This document shows, piece by piece, positions 26,230-34,840 of a stretch of 64,000 bases of DNA. How positions within the stretch are numbered: the stretch's first letter is position 1; the number at the start of each line of letters is the position of its first letter. The DNA is from Mesorhizobium muleiense. GTDB taxonomy: Bacteria; Pseudomonadota; Alphaproteobacteria; Rhizobiales; Rhizobiaceae. The DNA lies in NCBI RefSeq assembly GCF_900099905.1, contig NZ_FNEE01000020.1:1-64000 (forward strand), given 5' to 3'. The notes beneath the pieces are model-generated. The model was given only the letters and a program-made list of their open reading frames with translations, did no database searches and was not told where the DNA came from. The position numbers and the translations under genes are program-made.

Positions 26230-26333
26230 AGCTTTGCGGCAAAAAAATCTGACGCTCTGTCGGATCATGGCCGCGCGCCACGTCCTTGGGATGCCGACAC
26301 GGTGATGCCGGCGCCAATCGAGGAGAGAGCATC

Positions 26334-26519
26334 ATGTCCATTCTGTCGTCCGTTAGTCGCATCGCGACCCGTTACTCGGCGGCTCGCGCCCGTTACCGCA
26401 GCGAGCGCGCCCTGCTTTCATTGCCGATCGAACTGCGCAAGGACATCGGCTGGCCGGAGATCGTCGTCGACGCGCAAAACAGCCGCCGGATTGCAATCTC
26501 CTTGTCCGAGGCAAGATGA
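26334..26519 (+). CDS. Small DUF1127-like protein
   Basis: A 61-aa basic protein, MSILSSVSRIATRYSAARAR...ALLSLPIELRKDIGWPE. The ARxRYRSERALLSLPxELRKDIGWP core resembles the DUF1127 small proteins of Rhizobiales (x-L-x-x-L-p-x-x-l-r-k-D-I-G). In Agrobacterium, small DUF1127 proteins affect phosphate uptake and RNA turnover; that role is only suggestive here. ATG at 26334 follows CGAGGAGAGAGC. Stands alone. Confidence 0.85.
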   Translation: MSILSSVSRIATRYSAARARYRSERALLSLPIELRKDIGWPEIVVDAQNSRRIAISLSEAR

Positions 26520-26718
26520 TCCGAGGCAAGTTGAAGAGACCAACCGGCCGCAGCGGCGCCGTCATAAGCCTTGCGCGTCGCCCGGGGTCACTCCAACCGC
26601 CGGCGGCCCGGCGCATCTGGTCCCGGCATTAAAAAATGCATCTGACATGTAGGATCGCCGCCGCTTCATTCGTCCTGTGATCCGCAAGGTCAAACCAAAC
26701 GCAGAGAGGAGCAAAAAG

Positions 26719-27147
26719 ATGAACGACCAGCCCCAAACCCAGCCTAAAGCGAAAGTCCTCGGCGGATTGACGCCCTACCTTCAGCTGGACGGCGCCTTCA
26801 AGGCTTCGGAATTCTATCAGAAGGCCTTCGGCGCCGAGCAGGTCTTCTTCTACCCGCCGGACGAGCAGGGCCGGACGATGCACATCCATCTCCACATCAA
26901 CGGTTCGACCTTGATGATTTCCGACTTCTATCCCGAGCACGGAATGGCCCCGGTGAAGCCGCAGGGCTTCACCATGCAGCTGCATCTCGGCAGCGACGAC
27001 ATCGACGCCTGGTGGCAGCGCGCCATCGATGCCGGTTGCAAGGTCGGCACGCCGCTGCAGGTGATGTTCTGGGGCGATCGCTGGGGTCAGTTGACTGATC
27101 CCTTCGGCGTGGAGTGGGCGATGAACGCGCCAGTAAAGGCGGCGTAG
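26719..27147 (+). CDS. VOC-superfamily (PhnB/glyoxalase-like) protein
   Basis: A 142-aa protein: LGGLTPYLQLDGAFKASEFY, KAFGAEQVFFYPPDEQGRTM, HIHLHINGSTLMISDFYPEH, DPFGVEWAMNAPV. This is the paired beta-alpha-beta-beta-beta fold of PhnB-like VOC proteins, which bind a divalent metal or act as hypothetical dioxygenase relatives; the reaction is unknown. Start at 26719 (MNDQPQTQPK) after AGAGGAGCAAAAAG. Followed by a repeat hairpin and a DUF1428 gene, perhaps in one transcript. Confidence 0.9.
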   Translation: MNDQPQTQPKAKVLGGLTPYLQLDGAFKASEFYQKAFGAEQVFFYPPDEQGRTMHIHLHINGSTLMISDFYPEHGMAPVKPQGFTMQLHLGSDDIDAWWQRAIDAGCKVGTPLQVMFWGDRWGQLTDPFGVEWAMNAPVKAA

Positions 27148-27161
27148 CGCCACCGTTTCTT

Positions 27162-27184
27162 CCTTCTCCCCTTGTGGGAGAAGG
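27162..27184. repeat. Solo repeat hairpin between VOC and DUF1428 genes
   Basis: CCTTCTCCCCTTGTGGGAG followed by AAGG, a single hairpin unit of the 24267/58768 repeat family, ending 9 bp before the Shine-Dalgarno of the DUF1428 gene. It could affect the transcript between the two genes. Confidence 0.8.
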
Positions 27185-27207
27185 AAAATCCAACAAGGAG
27201 AACCACA

Positions 27208-27561
27208 ATGTCCTATGTCGATGGTTTCGTACTCGCCGTGCCCAAGGCGAATCTCGATGCCTACAAGGAAATGGCGCGGCTGGGCGGCACTGTCTGGATG
27301 GAGCATGGCGCGCTTGCCTATGTCGAGTGCATTGGCGACGACGTGCCCTATGGCGAAATGACCTCGTTCCCGCGCGCCGTGCAGGCCAAGGACGACGAGA
27401 TCGTCGTCTTCTCGTGGGTCGTCTATGAATCGCGGCAGAGCCGCGATGCGGTGATGGCCAAGGTCATGGCCGATGAGCGGCTGAAGTCCGACTGGTCGGC
27501 GATGCCGTTCGACGGCAAGCGCATGATCTTCGGCGGCTTTCAGCCCTTCATTGAGTTGTAG
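27208..27561 (+). CDS. DUF1428 domain protein
   Basis: A 117-aa protein beginning MSYVDGFVLAVPKANLDAYK with WMEHGALAYVECIGDDVPYG, FSWVVYESRQSRDAVMAKVM and MPFDGKRMIFGGFQPFIEL, a match across the whole DUF1428 (dimeric alpha-beta barrel, EthD-like) family. No catalytic role is known. ATG at 27208 follows CAAGGAGAACCACA. Convergent with the TPR-sulfotransferase gene. Confidence 0.93.
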   Translation: MSYVDGFVLAVPKANLDAYKEMARLGGTVWMEHGALAYVECIGDDVPYGEMTSFPRAVQAKDDEIVVFSWVVYESRQSRDAVMAKVMADERLKSDWSAMPFDGKRMIFGGFQPFIEL

Positions 27562-27568
27562 GCCCGCA

Positions 27569-29203
27569 TTACGCCAGCCGGTCGAGCAGCGGCTTGAGCC
27601 GGTCGCCATAGCGCTTCCACAGATCGACCGAGCCCTGGTACATCGGCTGGCGCACCTGCGCCGCCGACGCCGTGCGCACCGGCCGATCGGTCTCGTGGAA
27701 CGACAGCACTGCATCGTCCCATGGCAGGCCGAGATAGGCGATCAGCGCCCGCGTCTGCCCTTCCTGGTCGGCGACGAAATCCTCGTAGCGCACATCATGC
27801 ACGACATCAGGCAAAACGGTGCGCCAATGCGCCATGATGTCGGTGTAGAGATTGTGAAAATCGGCGAGCTCGCCGAGATCGTAGCCGTAGCGGTGGCTGT
27901 CGCCGCGGAAATGCACCTTGTAGATCGACAGGCAGGTCGCCGCCGCGTCGCGCGCGCAATGGATGATCTTGGCCTTGGGCAGCATCAGATGAATGAAGCC
28001 GACCAAAAGGAAATTGCCGGGCATCTTGTCGGTGACATGCCGGAAACCCGGATAGCGGGCGTGCAGCAGGTCCAGATAGGCCTGGCCTGCCTCGGCAAAG
28101 GCCTTGTCGGGCATGTCGGCGATCCCGCTGGGGAAACCGCCCTTCATACCAGGCGGAAACTGTTTTCCCACCGCCGTCTTCAAAATGCCGAGCTCGCCCG
28201 CGCCATAGACCTGCGGATGGCTGGCGATGATCTGCTCGACAAGCGTGGTGCCGGAGCGCGGCATGCCGACGACGAAGATCGGCGTGTCGTCGGCAATCCC
28301 GCTCGGTCTGTGGTTATCGAAGAAGGCCTTGTCGAACACCGCCTTCATCGTTTCGAATTCGGCGCGTGTCTTGTCCGCATCATAGTCGATGCCCATGCGG
28401 CGGATGGCATTGCCTTCGGCGAAATAATCGAAGGCACGGCCATAATCCTTCAGGTCGTCATTGGCCTTGCCGAGGCCGAACGAAAGCTGCATGCGCGCCA
28501 GGCTGCCGTCCGGCGCCTTGGCGTGCTGCGCCTCCATCCCGGCAAGCTCGGCGTCGCGCTCCTGCTGGCGCTTGACCTGGGTGAGCAGCAGCCAGGCCCT
28601 GGCCATGCCGGGATCGACCGCCAGCGCCTGCCGGAAATGCTCCGCTGCCTCTGCGAGGCTGCCCTTCTCCATCAGCCCGACGCCCAGCCCGTGCAGCAGG
28701 TCGGCGTCCTTCGGCCGAATTGCCAATGCTTCGCGGAAGACGGCGAGCGCCTCGTCGAGCCGCCCAGCCTCCTGCAGCGTTTCGGCAAGCCCGATGCGGG
28801 CGCGGACATGGAACGGGTTGCGGCCGATGGTGCCGCGATAGATCTCCTCCGCGCCCTCGAACTGGCCGAGTTGCTTCAGCGAGGAGCCGAGATTGTCGCG
28901 CGCCGCGAGTTGCTCCGGCCGGATTGCCACCGCGCCACGGAAGAAATCGACGGCTGCACCGACACGGCCGAGGTCGCGCATCACCGTGCCGAGATTGTTG
29001 AGGAAATCTGGATTCTTGGGTTGCAGGCGCACCGACTGTTCGAGGAGATCAAGTCCTTCGGCGCTGCGCCCGGTCTGGTGCAGCAGCAAACCGAGGAAAT
29101 GTGCTGCCGCCGCATGATTGGCCTTTTGCGCCAGCACCTGCCGGTAGAGCATCTCGGCTTCCTGCCGGCGCCCCGCCTGATGCAATTGCAGTGCCTGCTG
29201 CAC
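27569..29203 (-). CDS. TPR-containing sulfotransferase
   Basis: A 544-aa protein. Residues ~1-235 are tandem TPRs (LHQAGRRQEAEMLYRQVLAQ, GRVGAAVDFFRGAVAIRP, GRLDEALAVFREALAIRPKD). Residues ~290-540 form a sulfotransferase domain: IFVVGMPRSGTTLVEQIIAS is the PAPS 5'-phosphosulfate loop, and KAKIIHCARDAAATCLSIYK the 3'-phosphate site (here C-A-R-D). It should transfer sulfate from PAPS to an unidentified carbohydrate or protein. The start is uncertain: the GTG at 29203 has a poor ribosome site, but no in-frame ATG lies upstream. Confidence 0.9.
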   Translation of the reverse strand: MQQALQLHQAGRRQEAEMLYRQVLAQKANHAAAAHFLGLLLHQTGRSAEGLDLLEQSVRLQPKNPDFLNNLGTVMRDLGRVGAAVDFFRGAVAIRPEQLAARDNLGSSLKQLGQFEGAEEIYRGTIGRNPFHVRARIGLAETLQEAGRLDEALAVFREALAIRPKDADLLHGLGVGLMEKGSLAEAAEHFRQALAVDPGMARAWLLLTQVKRQQERDAELAGMEAQHAKAPDGSLARMQLSFGLGKANDDLKDYGRAFDYFAEGNAIRRMGIDYDADKTRAEFETMKAVFDKAFFDNHRPSGIADDTPIFVVGMPRSGTTLVEQIIASHPQVYGAGELGILKTAVGKQFPPGMKGGFPSGIADMPDKAFAEAGQAYLDLLHARYPGFRHVTDKMPGNFLLVGFIHLMLPKAKIIHCARDAAATCLSIYKVHFRGDSHRYGYDLGELADFHNLYTDIMAHWRTVLPDVVHDVRYEDFVADQEGQTRALIAYLGLPWDDAVLSFHETDRPVRTASAAQVRQPMYQGSVDLWKRYGDRLKPLLDRLA

Positions 29204-29398
29204 GTGCTGGTCGAGCCCCAGCGGCGGCTGTCCGCCTGAGCCGAAATTGCCGCCCGCGCCTGCCGGTCTTCTCGGATCTCTGTTGATGGGAAACCTGCCG
29301 TGTTTTGTCCGCCTGCCGCGATCTAAGCCATCGGCGCGGCAGGTTCAAGGGTTCGCAGGCCAGCTTGCCGGAAATCCTGGGTTCATGGGCCGGCCGTG

Positions 29399-29593
29399 TC
29401 AGATCAGGCGGTTGGTCTCCGCAACCTGTCTGGCCCGCCGCAGCGTGCCGTCGGTATCGGCGATCCTGCGCCTTGCTGCCTCGTCACTTCGTATCGTCAG
29501 CCGTGCCGACACGACTTTCGCAGGCCCGGCGACCTGCTTGACAATCGGCTTGATGGTTACGGTCGAACCATTAGGTGTTTTCACGGAAACCAT
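29399..29593 (-). CDS. Small hypothetical protein, 64 aa
   Basis: MVSVKTPNGSTVTIKPIVKQ at the N-terminus, then a basic and acidic helix (RSDEAARRRIADTDGTLRRA). The ATG follows AAAGGAAAAATC, a good ribosome site, and an A+T-rich stretch (ATATTTATTTT on the minus strand) lies just upstream as a promoter candidate. Not a family I can name. No partner nearby on this strand. Confidence 0.65.
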   Translation of the reverse strand: MVSVKTPNGSTVTIKPIVKQVAGPAKVVSARLTIRSDEAARRRIADTDGTLRRARQVAETNRLI

Positions 29594-29975
29594 GATTTTT
29601 CCTTTCAGATATAAATAAAAATCGATGCCGGGATGAATTTTTCCGGCACAATCTCAAACAATTCTTGTGAAGTTTCCGGACCGTATCACCATTTCCCAAA
29701 TAGCCCTAGAAAAGTAAATTTACGACAAGGTCGGCGACAGGCGGGAATCTTCTTGAATAAACCGCATTTTGGGATTAATGAATTGAGATCGTTTTTTGGG
29801 CCAAGCTTGGCATCTCGCGGCGTCAGAAGTTCTCGACCCGCCAAACTCATTCCAGATCGCCGATACCCAAATTGCCGATACCCAAATTGCCGAACAGGGA
29901 CCCACGACCTTAAGTCCCGGTGCCGCGAAGCGGGCACCATCTTGTCGGATCCAAGACGCACTTCGAGGCACGAGA
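29594..29975. other. A+T-rich intergenic stretch with short tandem repeat
   Basis: Nearly 380 bp, clearly A+T-richer than its surroundings (TAAATTTACG, AATAAACCGCATTTTGGGATTAATG). It probably holds the divergent promoters of the 64-aa gene and the small-protein cluster. At 29859-29888 the 15-mer GCCGATACCCAAATT is repeated twice in direct tandem with a partial third. Confidence 0.5.
29859..29893 (+). repeat. 15-bp direct tandem repeat
   Basis: GCCGATACCCAAATT twice, followed by GCCGA. It lies about 85 bp before the 88-aa gene and could be a regulator-binding direct repeat or a simple slippage product. Confidence 0.7.
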
Positions 29976-30242
29976 ATGTCTGGCCGAACTACCCATTCCA
30001 TCGCGCATTTCGAGGCACCGTTCATGATTGGCGGCCTGGACGGACAATTGCCGGCCGGCGACTACGACATCGACCATGATGAGGAGCTTGTCGATGGCAT
30101 CTCGTGGCTTGCCTGGCGCCGTGTCGCCACATTCATCCACCTGCCGGCAAGGACGGTGAAAAGCCAGACCAGCCAATTGGTCGCCATCGACTTCGCCGAA
30201 CTCGAAACCGCGCTGAGGCGCGACCAGGAGAATGCCGTATGA
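29976..30242 (+). CDS. Small hypothetical protein, 88 aa
   Basis: MSGRTTHSIAHFEAPFMIGG continues with LPAGDYDIDHDEELVDGISW and WRRVATFIHLPAR. The -AGDYDIDHDEELVDGISWL- block recurs in small rhizobial proteins of unknown role. Start at 29976 after GAGGCACGAGA. The stop overlaps the next start (ATGA at 30239), so it is translationally coupled to the 82-aa gene. Confidence 0.8.
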   Translation: MSGRTTHSIAHFEAPFMIGGLDGQLPAGDYDIDHDEELVDGISWLAWRRVATFIHLPARTVKSQTSQLVAIDFAELETALRRDQENAV

Positions 30243-30487
30243 TCCGCTTCCAGCAGAACGCGCGCCCGCGCACCGACACGCCAGCGCATCTTTTCGCGAT
30301 CGGCCAGACCGTTCGCATGAAGAGTCGCACCGGCCTTGTCCAGAAGACCGCCGAGCTGTTCCAGATCAAAAGCAGGCTGCCGGTCAAGGACGGCTCGCCG
30401 CAATACCGCATCCGCAGCGACGAGGAGACCCATGAGCGGGTCACCACGGAAGACAATCTCGAAGTGGCCGACGATCCAAACAGCTAG
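30239..30487 (+). CDS. Small conserved hypothetical protein, 82 aa
   Basis: MIRFQQNARPRTDTPAHLFA, then VRMKSRTGLVQKTAELFQIK and YRIRSDEETHERVTTEDNLE. It looks like a small SH3-like beta-barrel (an RMKS...Y.IRSD.E.HERV pattern), but this is inference. Start coupled by a 4-bp overlap to the upstream 88-aa gene. Followed 50 bp later by the 45-aa gene. Confidence 0.8.
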   Translation: MIRFQQNARPRTDTPAHLFAIGQTVRMKSRTGLVQKTAELFQIKSRLPVKDGSPQYRIRSDEETHERVTTEDNLEVADDPNS

Positions 30488-30537
30488 CCGCCCATCAACC
30501 GTCGCCACCATGTTCACCAATCACGAGGGACCAGGAA

Positions 30538-30675
30538 ATGGCCAAGGGTCAACAGCGCAGCAACCGCGAGACACGCAAGCCCAAGAAGGACAAGACGGCG
30601 GCAAAACCGGTCTCCCCCTTCGGCTCGGCTGTGAAGCAGGCGGAAGCCGGTTTGAAACCGAAGTCCAAGGGCTAG
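30538..30675 (+). CDS. Very small basic protein, 45 aa
   Basis: MAKGQQRSNRETRKPKKDKT followed by a short PVSPFGSAVKQAEAGL segment and KPKSKG. The MAKGQ.RSN.E.RKPK start is typical of a tiny lysine-rich protein found across Rhizobiales. The ribosome site GACCAGGAA precedes the ATG. Function unknown; its charge suggests nucleic acid binding. Last of a three-gene small-protein run. Confidence 0.75.
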   Translation: MAKGQQRSNRETRKPKKDKTAAKPVSPFGSAVKQAEAGLKPKSKG

Positions 30676-30844
30676 CGGCAAACGGATGAGCAGCCCTGCA
30701 TTCATCCAGCCATCGCGGGCCAGATTAAAGATCACGTAATTTCGAAGCCCTATAAGGTCCGCTGGAACCGGGCCCGATCACGGTTGGCTGCCTGGCGGGC
30801 CGCGCGCGAAATCGTCGCTCGCAGCCGAAGGCAGGGAGGCGCAC

Positions 30845-32398
30845 ATGGACAGGTCGCGCATCATCGTGACTGCGGTGGTGCTGGCCCTGCTCGGGGCGAT
30901 AGTGCCCATCGCGGCGATGTTCCACTTTTCATGGGTCCTGGCGGTTCAAGAAGAACACGAGCGGCTGGAGCTGTTCGCCAACCGCGCGATCGCCAGGGCC
31001 AGCATATCCCTCAAGGATGCAGCCGGCGCGTTGCGGGAGATCGACCGGTTCACCGGCGACCGCTGTTCGGTGGACCACATTGCCCGCATGCGGCGGCTCA
31101 CCATCAACACGCGCTCGATCGAAGAAATGGGCTATTTCGAAAACGGCCTGCTCAAATGCACATCCTGGGGACCGACCGAAGGAAGCGTTGCGCAAGCCGC
31201 ACCGGATTTCACCGCTGCAGACGGCGTTGCCGTCACTGCCCGGATACGGCCCCTGGCCAACCAGGACCATCCGCTGATGGCCCTGCAGTACAAGCGCCAT
31301 AATGTCCTTATCGACCCCCTGCGCTTTGTCGACATCGTCGTCGATCCCGACGTTCAGCTTGCCCTGGCGACAAACACGGGCGTCCTGCTCAGCGCGCTGA
31401 ACGGGCCTGATCCTGCGCGCATCGGCAAGATCATCGCCGACCCGGGCAAAGGCCTGGATGACGGTCATCTGTTTGCCGCGGTGCGCGGGACGGACTGGAT
31501 CGCCGTCGCCACTGAACCGGAAAGCCAGATTGTCGACAGCGTGCGTCGGCGGCAATTGCTGTTGCTTCCCCTCGGCGCTTTCATCGCCGCCTTCATCATC
31601 GGCATGGTTGTCTGGCTGTCACGGCGGCGGCTGTCGCCGCTTGGAGAATTGCAGATTGCCGTGCGCAAGCACGAGTTTATCGTCCACTATCAGCCGATCG
31701 TCGCGCTCAGGACAGGCAATTGCGTGGGTGCCGAAGCGCTGGTGCGCTGGAGACGACCCGACGGCTCGCTGGTCCGGCCCGATCTTTTCGTCCCGCTGGC
31801 CGAAGAGAGCGGCCTGATCGCGGCAATCACCGACCAGATCATCGCCCTTGTTGTTTTGGACCTGAAAAAACTTCTTGTCGCCAATCGTTCGCTCCACATC
31901 GCGATCAATCTCAGCCCGGCCGACGTCAGAACGGCAAGGGTCCTTCCGGTCATCGAAAAGGCCCTGCAGCACACCGGAATTCAGCCTCGGCAGATCTGGC
32001 TGGAGGCGACGGAGCGCGGTTTCGTCGACGTCGGTTCAGCGCGTTCGACCGTCATTCGCGCCCGCGAGCTTGGCCATGCGGTCGCAATCGACGACTTCGG
32101 CACAGGCTATTCGAGCCTGTCCCATCTCGAGGGCCTGCCGCTCGATGCGCTGAAGATCGACAAGTCGTTCATCGACACGATCGCTACGGATTCCGCCACC
32201 AGTTCCGTCACGCCGCATATCATCGACATGGCCAAGACGCTGAAGCTGAAGATCATTGCCGAGGGCGTGGAGACGCAGGCACAGGTCGACTATCTGATGG
32301 AACGCGACGTCGACTATGGTCAGGGTTGGTTGTTTGCCAAACCTATGCCCGCGGCCGAGTTCATGGCCTATTGCCGCAGGGCGGGGCTGCCGGCGTAA
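30845..32398 (+). CDS. Membrane c-di-GMP phosphodiesterase (CSS-motif sensor plus EAL domain)
   Basis: A 517-aa protein: transmembrane segment at ~8-30, a periplasmic domain to ~235 containing GDRCSVDHIARMRRLT and KCTSWG (the CSS-motif and its partner cysteine), a second transmembrane segment at ~240-260, then an EAL domain. Catalytic residues look complete: EALVRW, NLSPADV, WLEATERG, IDDFGTGYSSLSHL, KIDKSFID and IAEGVETQAQ. It should hydrolyse c-di-GMP to pGpG and respond to periplasmic redox or thiol state, as known for CSS-EAL proteins such as PdeC of E. coli. ATG at 30845 after AGGGAGGCGCAC. Confidence 0.94.
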   Translation: MDRSRIIVTAVVLALLGAIVPIAAMFHFSWVLAVQEEHERLELFANRAIARASISLKDAAGALREIDRFTGDRCSVDHIARMRRLTINTRSIEEMGYFENGLLKCTSWGPTEGSVAQAAPDFTAADGVAVTARIRPLANQDHPLMALQYKRHNVLIDPLRFVDIVVDPDVQLALATNTGVLLSALNGPDPARIGKIIADPGKGLDDGHLFAAVRGTDWIAVATEPESQIVDSVRRRQLLLLPLGAFIAAFIIGMVVWLSRRRLSPLGELQIAVRKHEFIVHYQPIVALRTGNCVGAEALVRWRRPDGSLVRPDLFVPLAEESGLIAAITDQIIALVVLDLKKLLVANRSLHIAINLSPADVRTARVLPVIEKALQHTGIQPRQIWLEATERGFVDVGSARSTVIRARELGHAVAIDDFGTGYSSLSHLEGLPLDALKIDKSFIDTIATDSATSSVTPHIIDMAKTLKLKIIAEGVETQAQVDYLMERDVDYGQGWLFAKPMPAAEFMAYCRRAGLPA

Positions 32399-32485
32399 AG
32401 GCAAGAGCCGCCAGCTGCCGTCGCGCGGCTGCGCCCAGTTGATGGATGAGCCTCCCCGCCCGGAGACGGGGAGTAAACCAGCCTC

Positions 32486-32887
32486 TCAGCAGGGACCGTC
32501 GTCTACGATGCGATAGTCGGCGGCGCGAGCCTCGCAAGCGTTGGGGAAGGTGCGCAACTCGCCGCCGCGGCGGGCGCAGACCGGGCGGTATTCGCGCGTG
32601 CAGAACGTCTGCTCTCCATCACCGCCACCGTCGCGGCACCGGCCGCCGCTGATGATGCGATATCCGGCCCGCTCGGCAAGGCAGGCATTGGCGAAGGTCT
32701 GGCGGTCGCCACCGCGCCGGGCGCAGACCGGATCATATTGTCTGGTGCAAAATTGCGGCTCGGGCCGAGGCGGGCGGTACCCCGGTCCGTCCTCCTCCAC
32801 CACCACCGCGGTACAGGCTGCAAGTACTGCCGACAGCAACAGGATGGCAAAACCCTGTCGCGAGAAGATTGCCGCAGGAAATTTCAT
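32486..32887 (-). CDS. Lipoprotein with two reduced Kazal-type domains
   Basis: A 133-aa protein with a lipoprotein signal peptide: FAILLLSAVLAAC, lipid Cys at residue 25. The mature part has two similar ~40-residue modules, FCTRQYDPVCARRGGDRQTF then FANACL...GGRC, and FCTREYRPVCARRGGELRTF then PNACE...DGPC. These follow the Kazal protease inhibitor pattern (C..Y.PVC...G...TF.NAC...G.C) but keep only four cysteines per module instead of six. Predicted envelope inhibitor or binding protein. Start at 32887 (MKFPAAIF) after GGGAGGTCTGGTG. Confidence 0.85.
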   Translation of the reverse strand: MKFPAAIFSRQGFAILLLSAVLAACTAVVVEEDGPGYRPPRPEPQFCTRQYDPVCARRGGDRQTFANACLAERAGYRIISGGRCRDGGGDGEQTFCTREYRPVCARRGGELRTFPNACEARAADYRIVDDGPC

Positions 32888-33387
32888 CACCAGACCTCCC
32901 TCGAGCCCCCGCTCCAATGCATGTCACCCAAAGCATGCCCACGGGACTCTGACCCGAGGGTGCGAAGCGGTTTGGGACAACGGCATGCCAAAAATGAAGC
33001 CGATCCTCGCCATTCCACCCGCCGAATGCAACCCCTGTTTGCAGGCTCCCAGCCTGCGTGGCAGGGCTATGGCCGACGACCACCGGGCGAGAACACCGCT
33101 TTCTCGATGCCGTGCGTGCGGACGCGCCCATGGGCGGCCGTTGGCGCTACCTTGCAACCACCGCGTTTCCGTGCGATAAATTTTGTGTTCGGGCATTTGC
33201 GACCCGGAGAGCGGAACGTTTTGGACGACCTTTCCCCGATACTGTGAATCTCTGACGGCCCCGTTTTTCGGCGGGGGGTTTTGACCATGCGCCAATGCAT
33301 GACTGCCGAAGCAACCACCGGGACTTGCCCACGGCGTCAGGCGGCGGGCAAACCACAAAGACTGACACGGGTGAAGGAGTTTCCCCA
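32888..33387. other. Gene-free stretch upstream of the cold-shock genes
   Basis: Half a kilobase with no gene I can support. An imperfect hairpin with a following T-rich stretch lies at about 33259-33282 (CCCCGTTTTTCGGCGGGG then GGTTTTG). The last ~130 bp probably form the long 5' leader typical of cold-shock genes. Confidence 0.4.
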
Positions 33388-33600
33388 ATGGCCCAGACCG
33401 GCACCGTTAAATTCTTCAACGCTACCAAAGGCTTCGGCTTCATCACGCCAGATGACGGCGCCAAGGATGTGTTCGTTCACATCTCCGCGATCGAGGCTTC
33501 GGGCCTGCGCACGCTCGTCGATGGCCAGAAGGTCACGTTCGATGTCGAGCCCGACCGCATGGGCAAGGGACCGAAGGCGGTCAATCTCCGCGCGGACTGA
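33388..33600 (+). CDS. Cold-shock domain protein (first of two)
   Basis: A 70-aa single cold-shock domain: GTVKFFNATKGFGFITPDDG contains RNP1 (KGFGFI) and DVFVHISAIEASG holds RNP2 (VFVHI). It binds single-stranded RNA/DNA and acts as an RNA chaperone. ATG at 33388 follows GAAGGAGTTTCCCCA. A strong terminator follows, then a close paralogue (33869). Both have long leaders. Confidence 0.96.
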   Translation: MAQTGTVKFFNATKGFGFITPDDGAKDVFVHISAIEASGLRTLVDGQKVTFDVEPDRMGKGPKAVNLRAD

Positions 33601-33712
33601 ACCGTCAGCGCTCACTCCAGCCCGGACGTGCCAGGCCGGAGGTGCCAGGAATGAGCCCGAGGCCGCTCCAAAGGCCTTGAACCGGCTTTCAGCGCCGGAC
33701 CCGAGTTTCGAA

Positions 33713-33742
33713 GGGCGCGGCGGTTTCGTCGCGCCTTTTTTC
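33713..33742 (+). terminator. Intrinsic terminator of first cold-shock gene
   Basis: GGGCGCGGCGGTTTCGTCGCGCC followed by six T. It separates the two cold-shock genes into independent units. Confidence 0.8.
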
Positions 33743-33868
33743 GTGGCAGGGCGGCAAGCCACTGCTCGCAAAACTTTCTCTTGCCGATGGCGCTAAAATA
33801 AACGACAAATTTCCACTCGGGCATTTGCCGGCCCGAGACTGGACTTGATGGGATCAAAGGAGCTTCCC

Positions 33869-34081
33869 ATGCCGCAGACCGGCACCGTCAAATTCTTCAA
33901 TCATGCCAAAGGCTTCGGCTTCATCACGCCGGATGATGGCGCGAAGGATGTCTTCGTCCATATTTCGGCCGTGCAGGCGTCGGGTCTTCCCGGTCTTGAG
34001 GATGGGCAGAAGGTAACATTCGACACCGAGCCGGACAAGCGCGGCAAGGGTCCGAAAGCCGTCAACCTGTCGATCGGCTGA
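33869..34081 (+). CDS. Cold-shock domain protein (second of two)
   Basis: A 70-aa paralogue of the upstream gene with the same RNP1 (KGFGFITPDDG) and RNP2 (DVFVHISAVQASG). ATG at 33869 after AAAGGAGCTTCCC, the same leader style as the first copy (GGAG-TTCCCC-ATG). The tandem pair probably arose by duplication and allows separate expression levels. Confidence 0.96.
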   Translation: MPQTGTVKFFNHAKGFGFITPDDGAKDVFVHISAVQASGLPGLEDGQKVTFDTEPDKRGKGPKAVNLSIG

Positions 34082-34313
34082 GCCGAGTTCGAGACAGCGT
34101 CGGACGGTCCGCTGGCGCAGCTCCGCTCCTTGTTGAGCATACGATATCTGTGCCTTTCGCCATGCCTGATCGATGAATCGACTGGTCCCAGCCCGCCAAT
34201 TTCGTTCAGCCCCCGTTCAGCCACGGTCACCTATTAATCTTCGGTAAAGCCGGACCGCATCCCCCAGATTACCCGGGCCGCAGATTACCCGGGCCGGCAT
34301 GAAGGAGACCGAG

Positions 34314-34727
34314 ATGAACCGAATTTTCAAGACCGCCGTCCTGTCCGCCGCAATTGTTGCAACCACGCTCGCGACCTTGCCGGCGGCCAGCGCTGGTGAC
34401 TGGCGCCACCGGCACCACCGGGGTAATGGCGATGCGATCGCGGCAGGCGTCCTTGGCCTCGCGGCCGGCGCCCTGATCGTTGGCGCGCTCAACAACCCGC
34501 AGCCCAGCTATTACGACCCCGGCTATGACGATTATGGTCGTTATCCACGGCCCGCCCCGGTGCGCCGCTACTACACGGAACCGCGGGTCGTCTACAATGA
34601 CAGCTATGCCGAGCCATGGACCCGTGGCTGGTATGAATATTGTTCGGATCGCTATCGCTCTTTCAACGGCCGCACCGGCACGTTCACCGGCTATGACGGC
34701 GAACAGCATTTCTGCACCGCGAACTGA
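34314..34727 (+). CDS. BA14K family protein
   Basis: A 137-aa secreted protein: signal peptide MNRIFKTAVLSAAIVATTLA...AASA, then a hydrophobic glycine/alanine segment (DAIAAGVLGLAAGALIVGAL), a Tyr/Pro-rich linker and the BA14K signature at the end (WYEYCSDRYRSFN, GTFTGYDGEQHFC). The prototype is the lectin-like immunoreactive BA14K of Brucella. Start at 34314 after GAAGGAGACCGAG. Followed by a perfect terminator. Confidence 0.94.
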   Translation: MNRIFKTAVLSAAIVATTLATLPAASAGDWRHRHHRGNGDAIAAGVLGLAAGALIVGALNNPQPSYYDPGYDDYGRYPRPAPVRRYYTEPRVVYNDSYAEPWTRGWYEYCSDRYRSFNGRTGTFTGYDGEQHFCTAN

Positions 34728-34744
34728 GGCTTCCCTGCCCCCCA

Positions 34745-34779
34745 AAAAGCGCTGTCCGCAAGGCCAGCGCTTTTTTTTC
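34745..34779 (+). terminator. Intrinsic terminator of BA14K gene
   Basis: AAGCGCTG, loop TCCGCAAGGC, CAGCGCTT, then a run of T. Perfect 8-bp stem. Confidence 0.92.
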
Positions 34780-34840
34780 GGCGTCATAAGGAAAGGAGAG
34801 ACCGACGCGCGCCGCGTGACGCTCCGCAGCCACGACGCGT

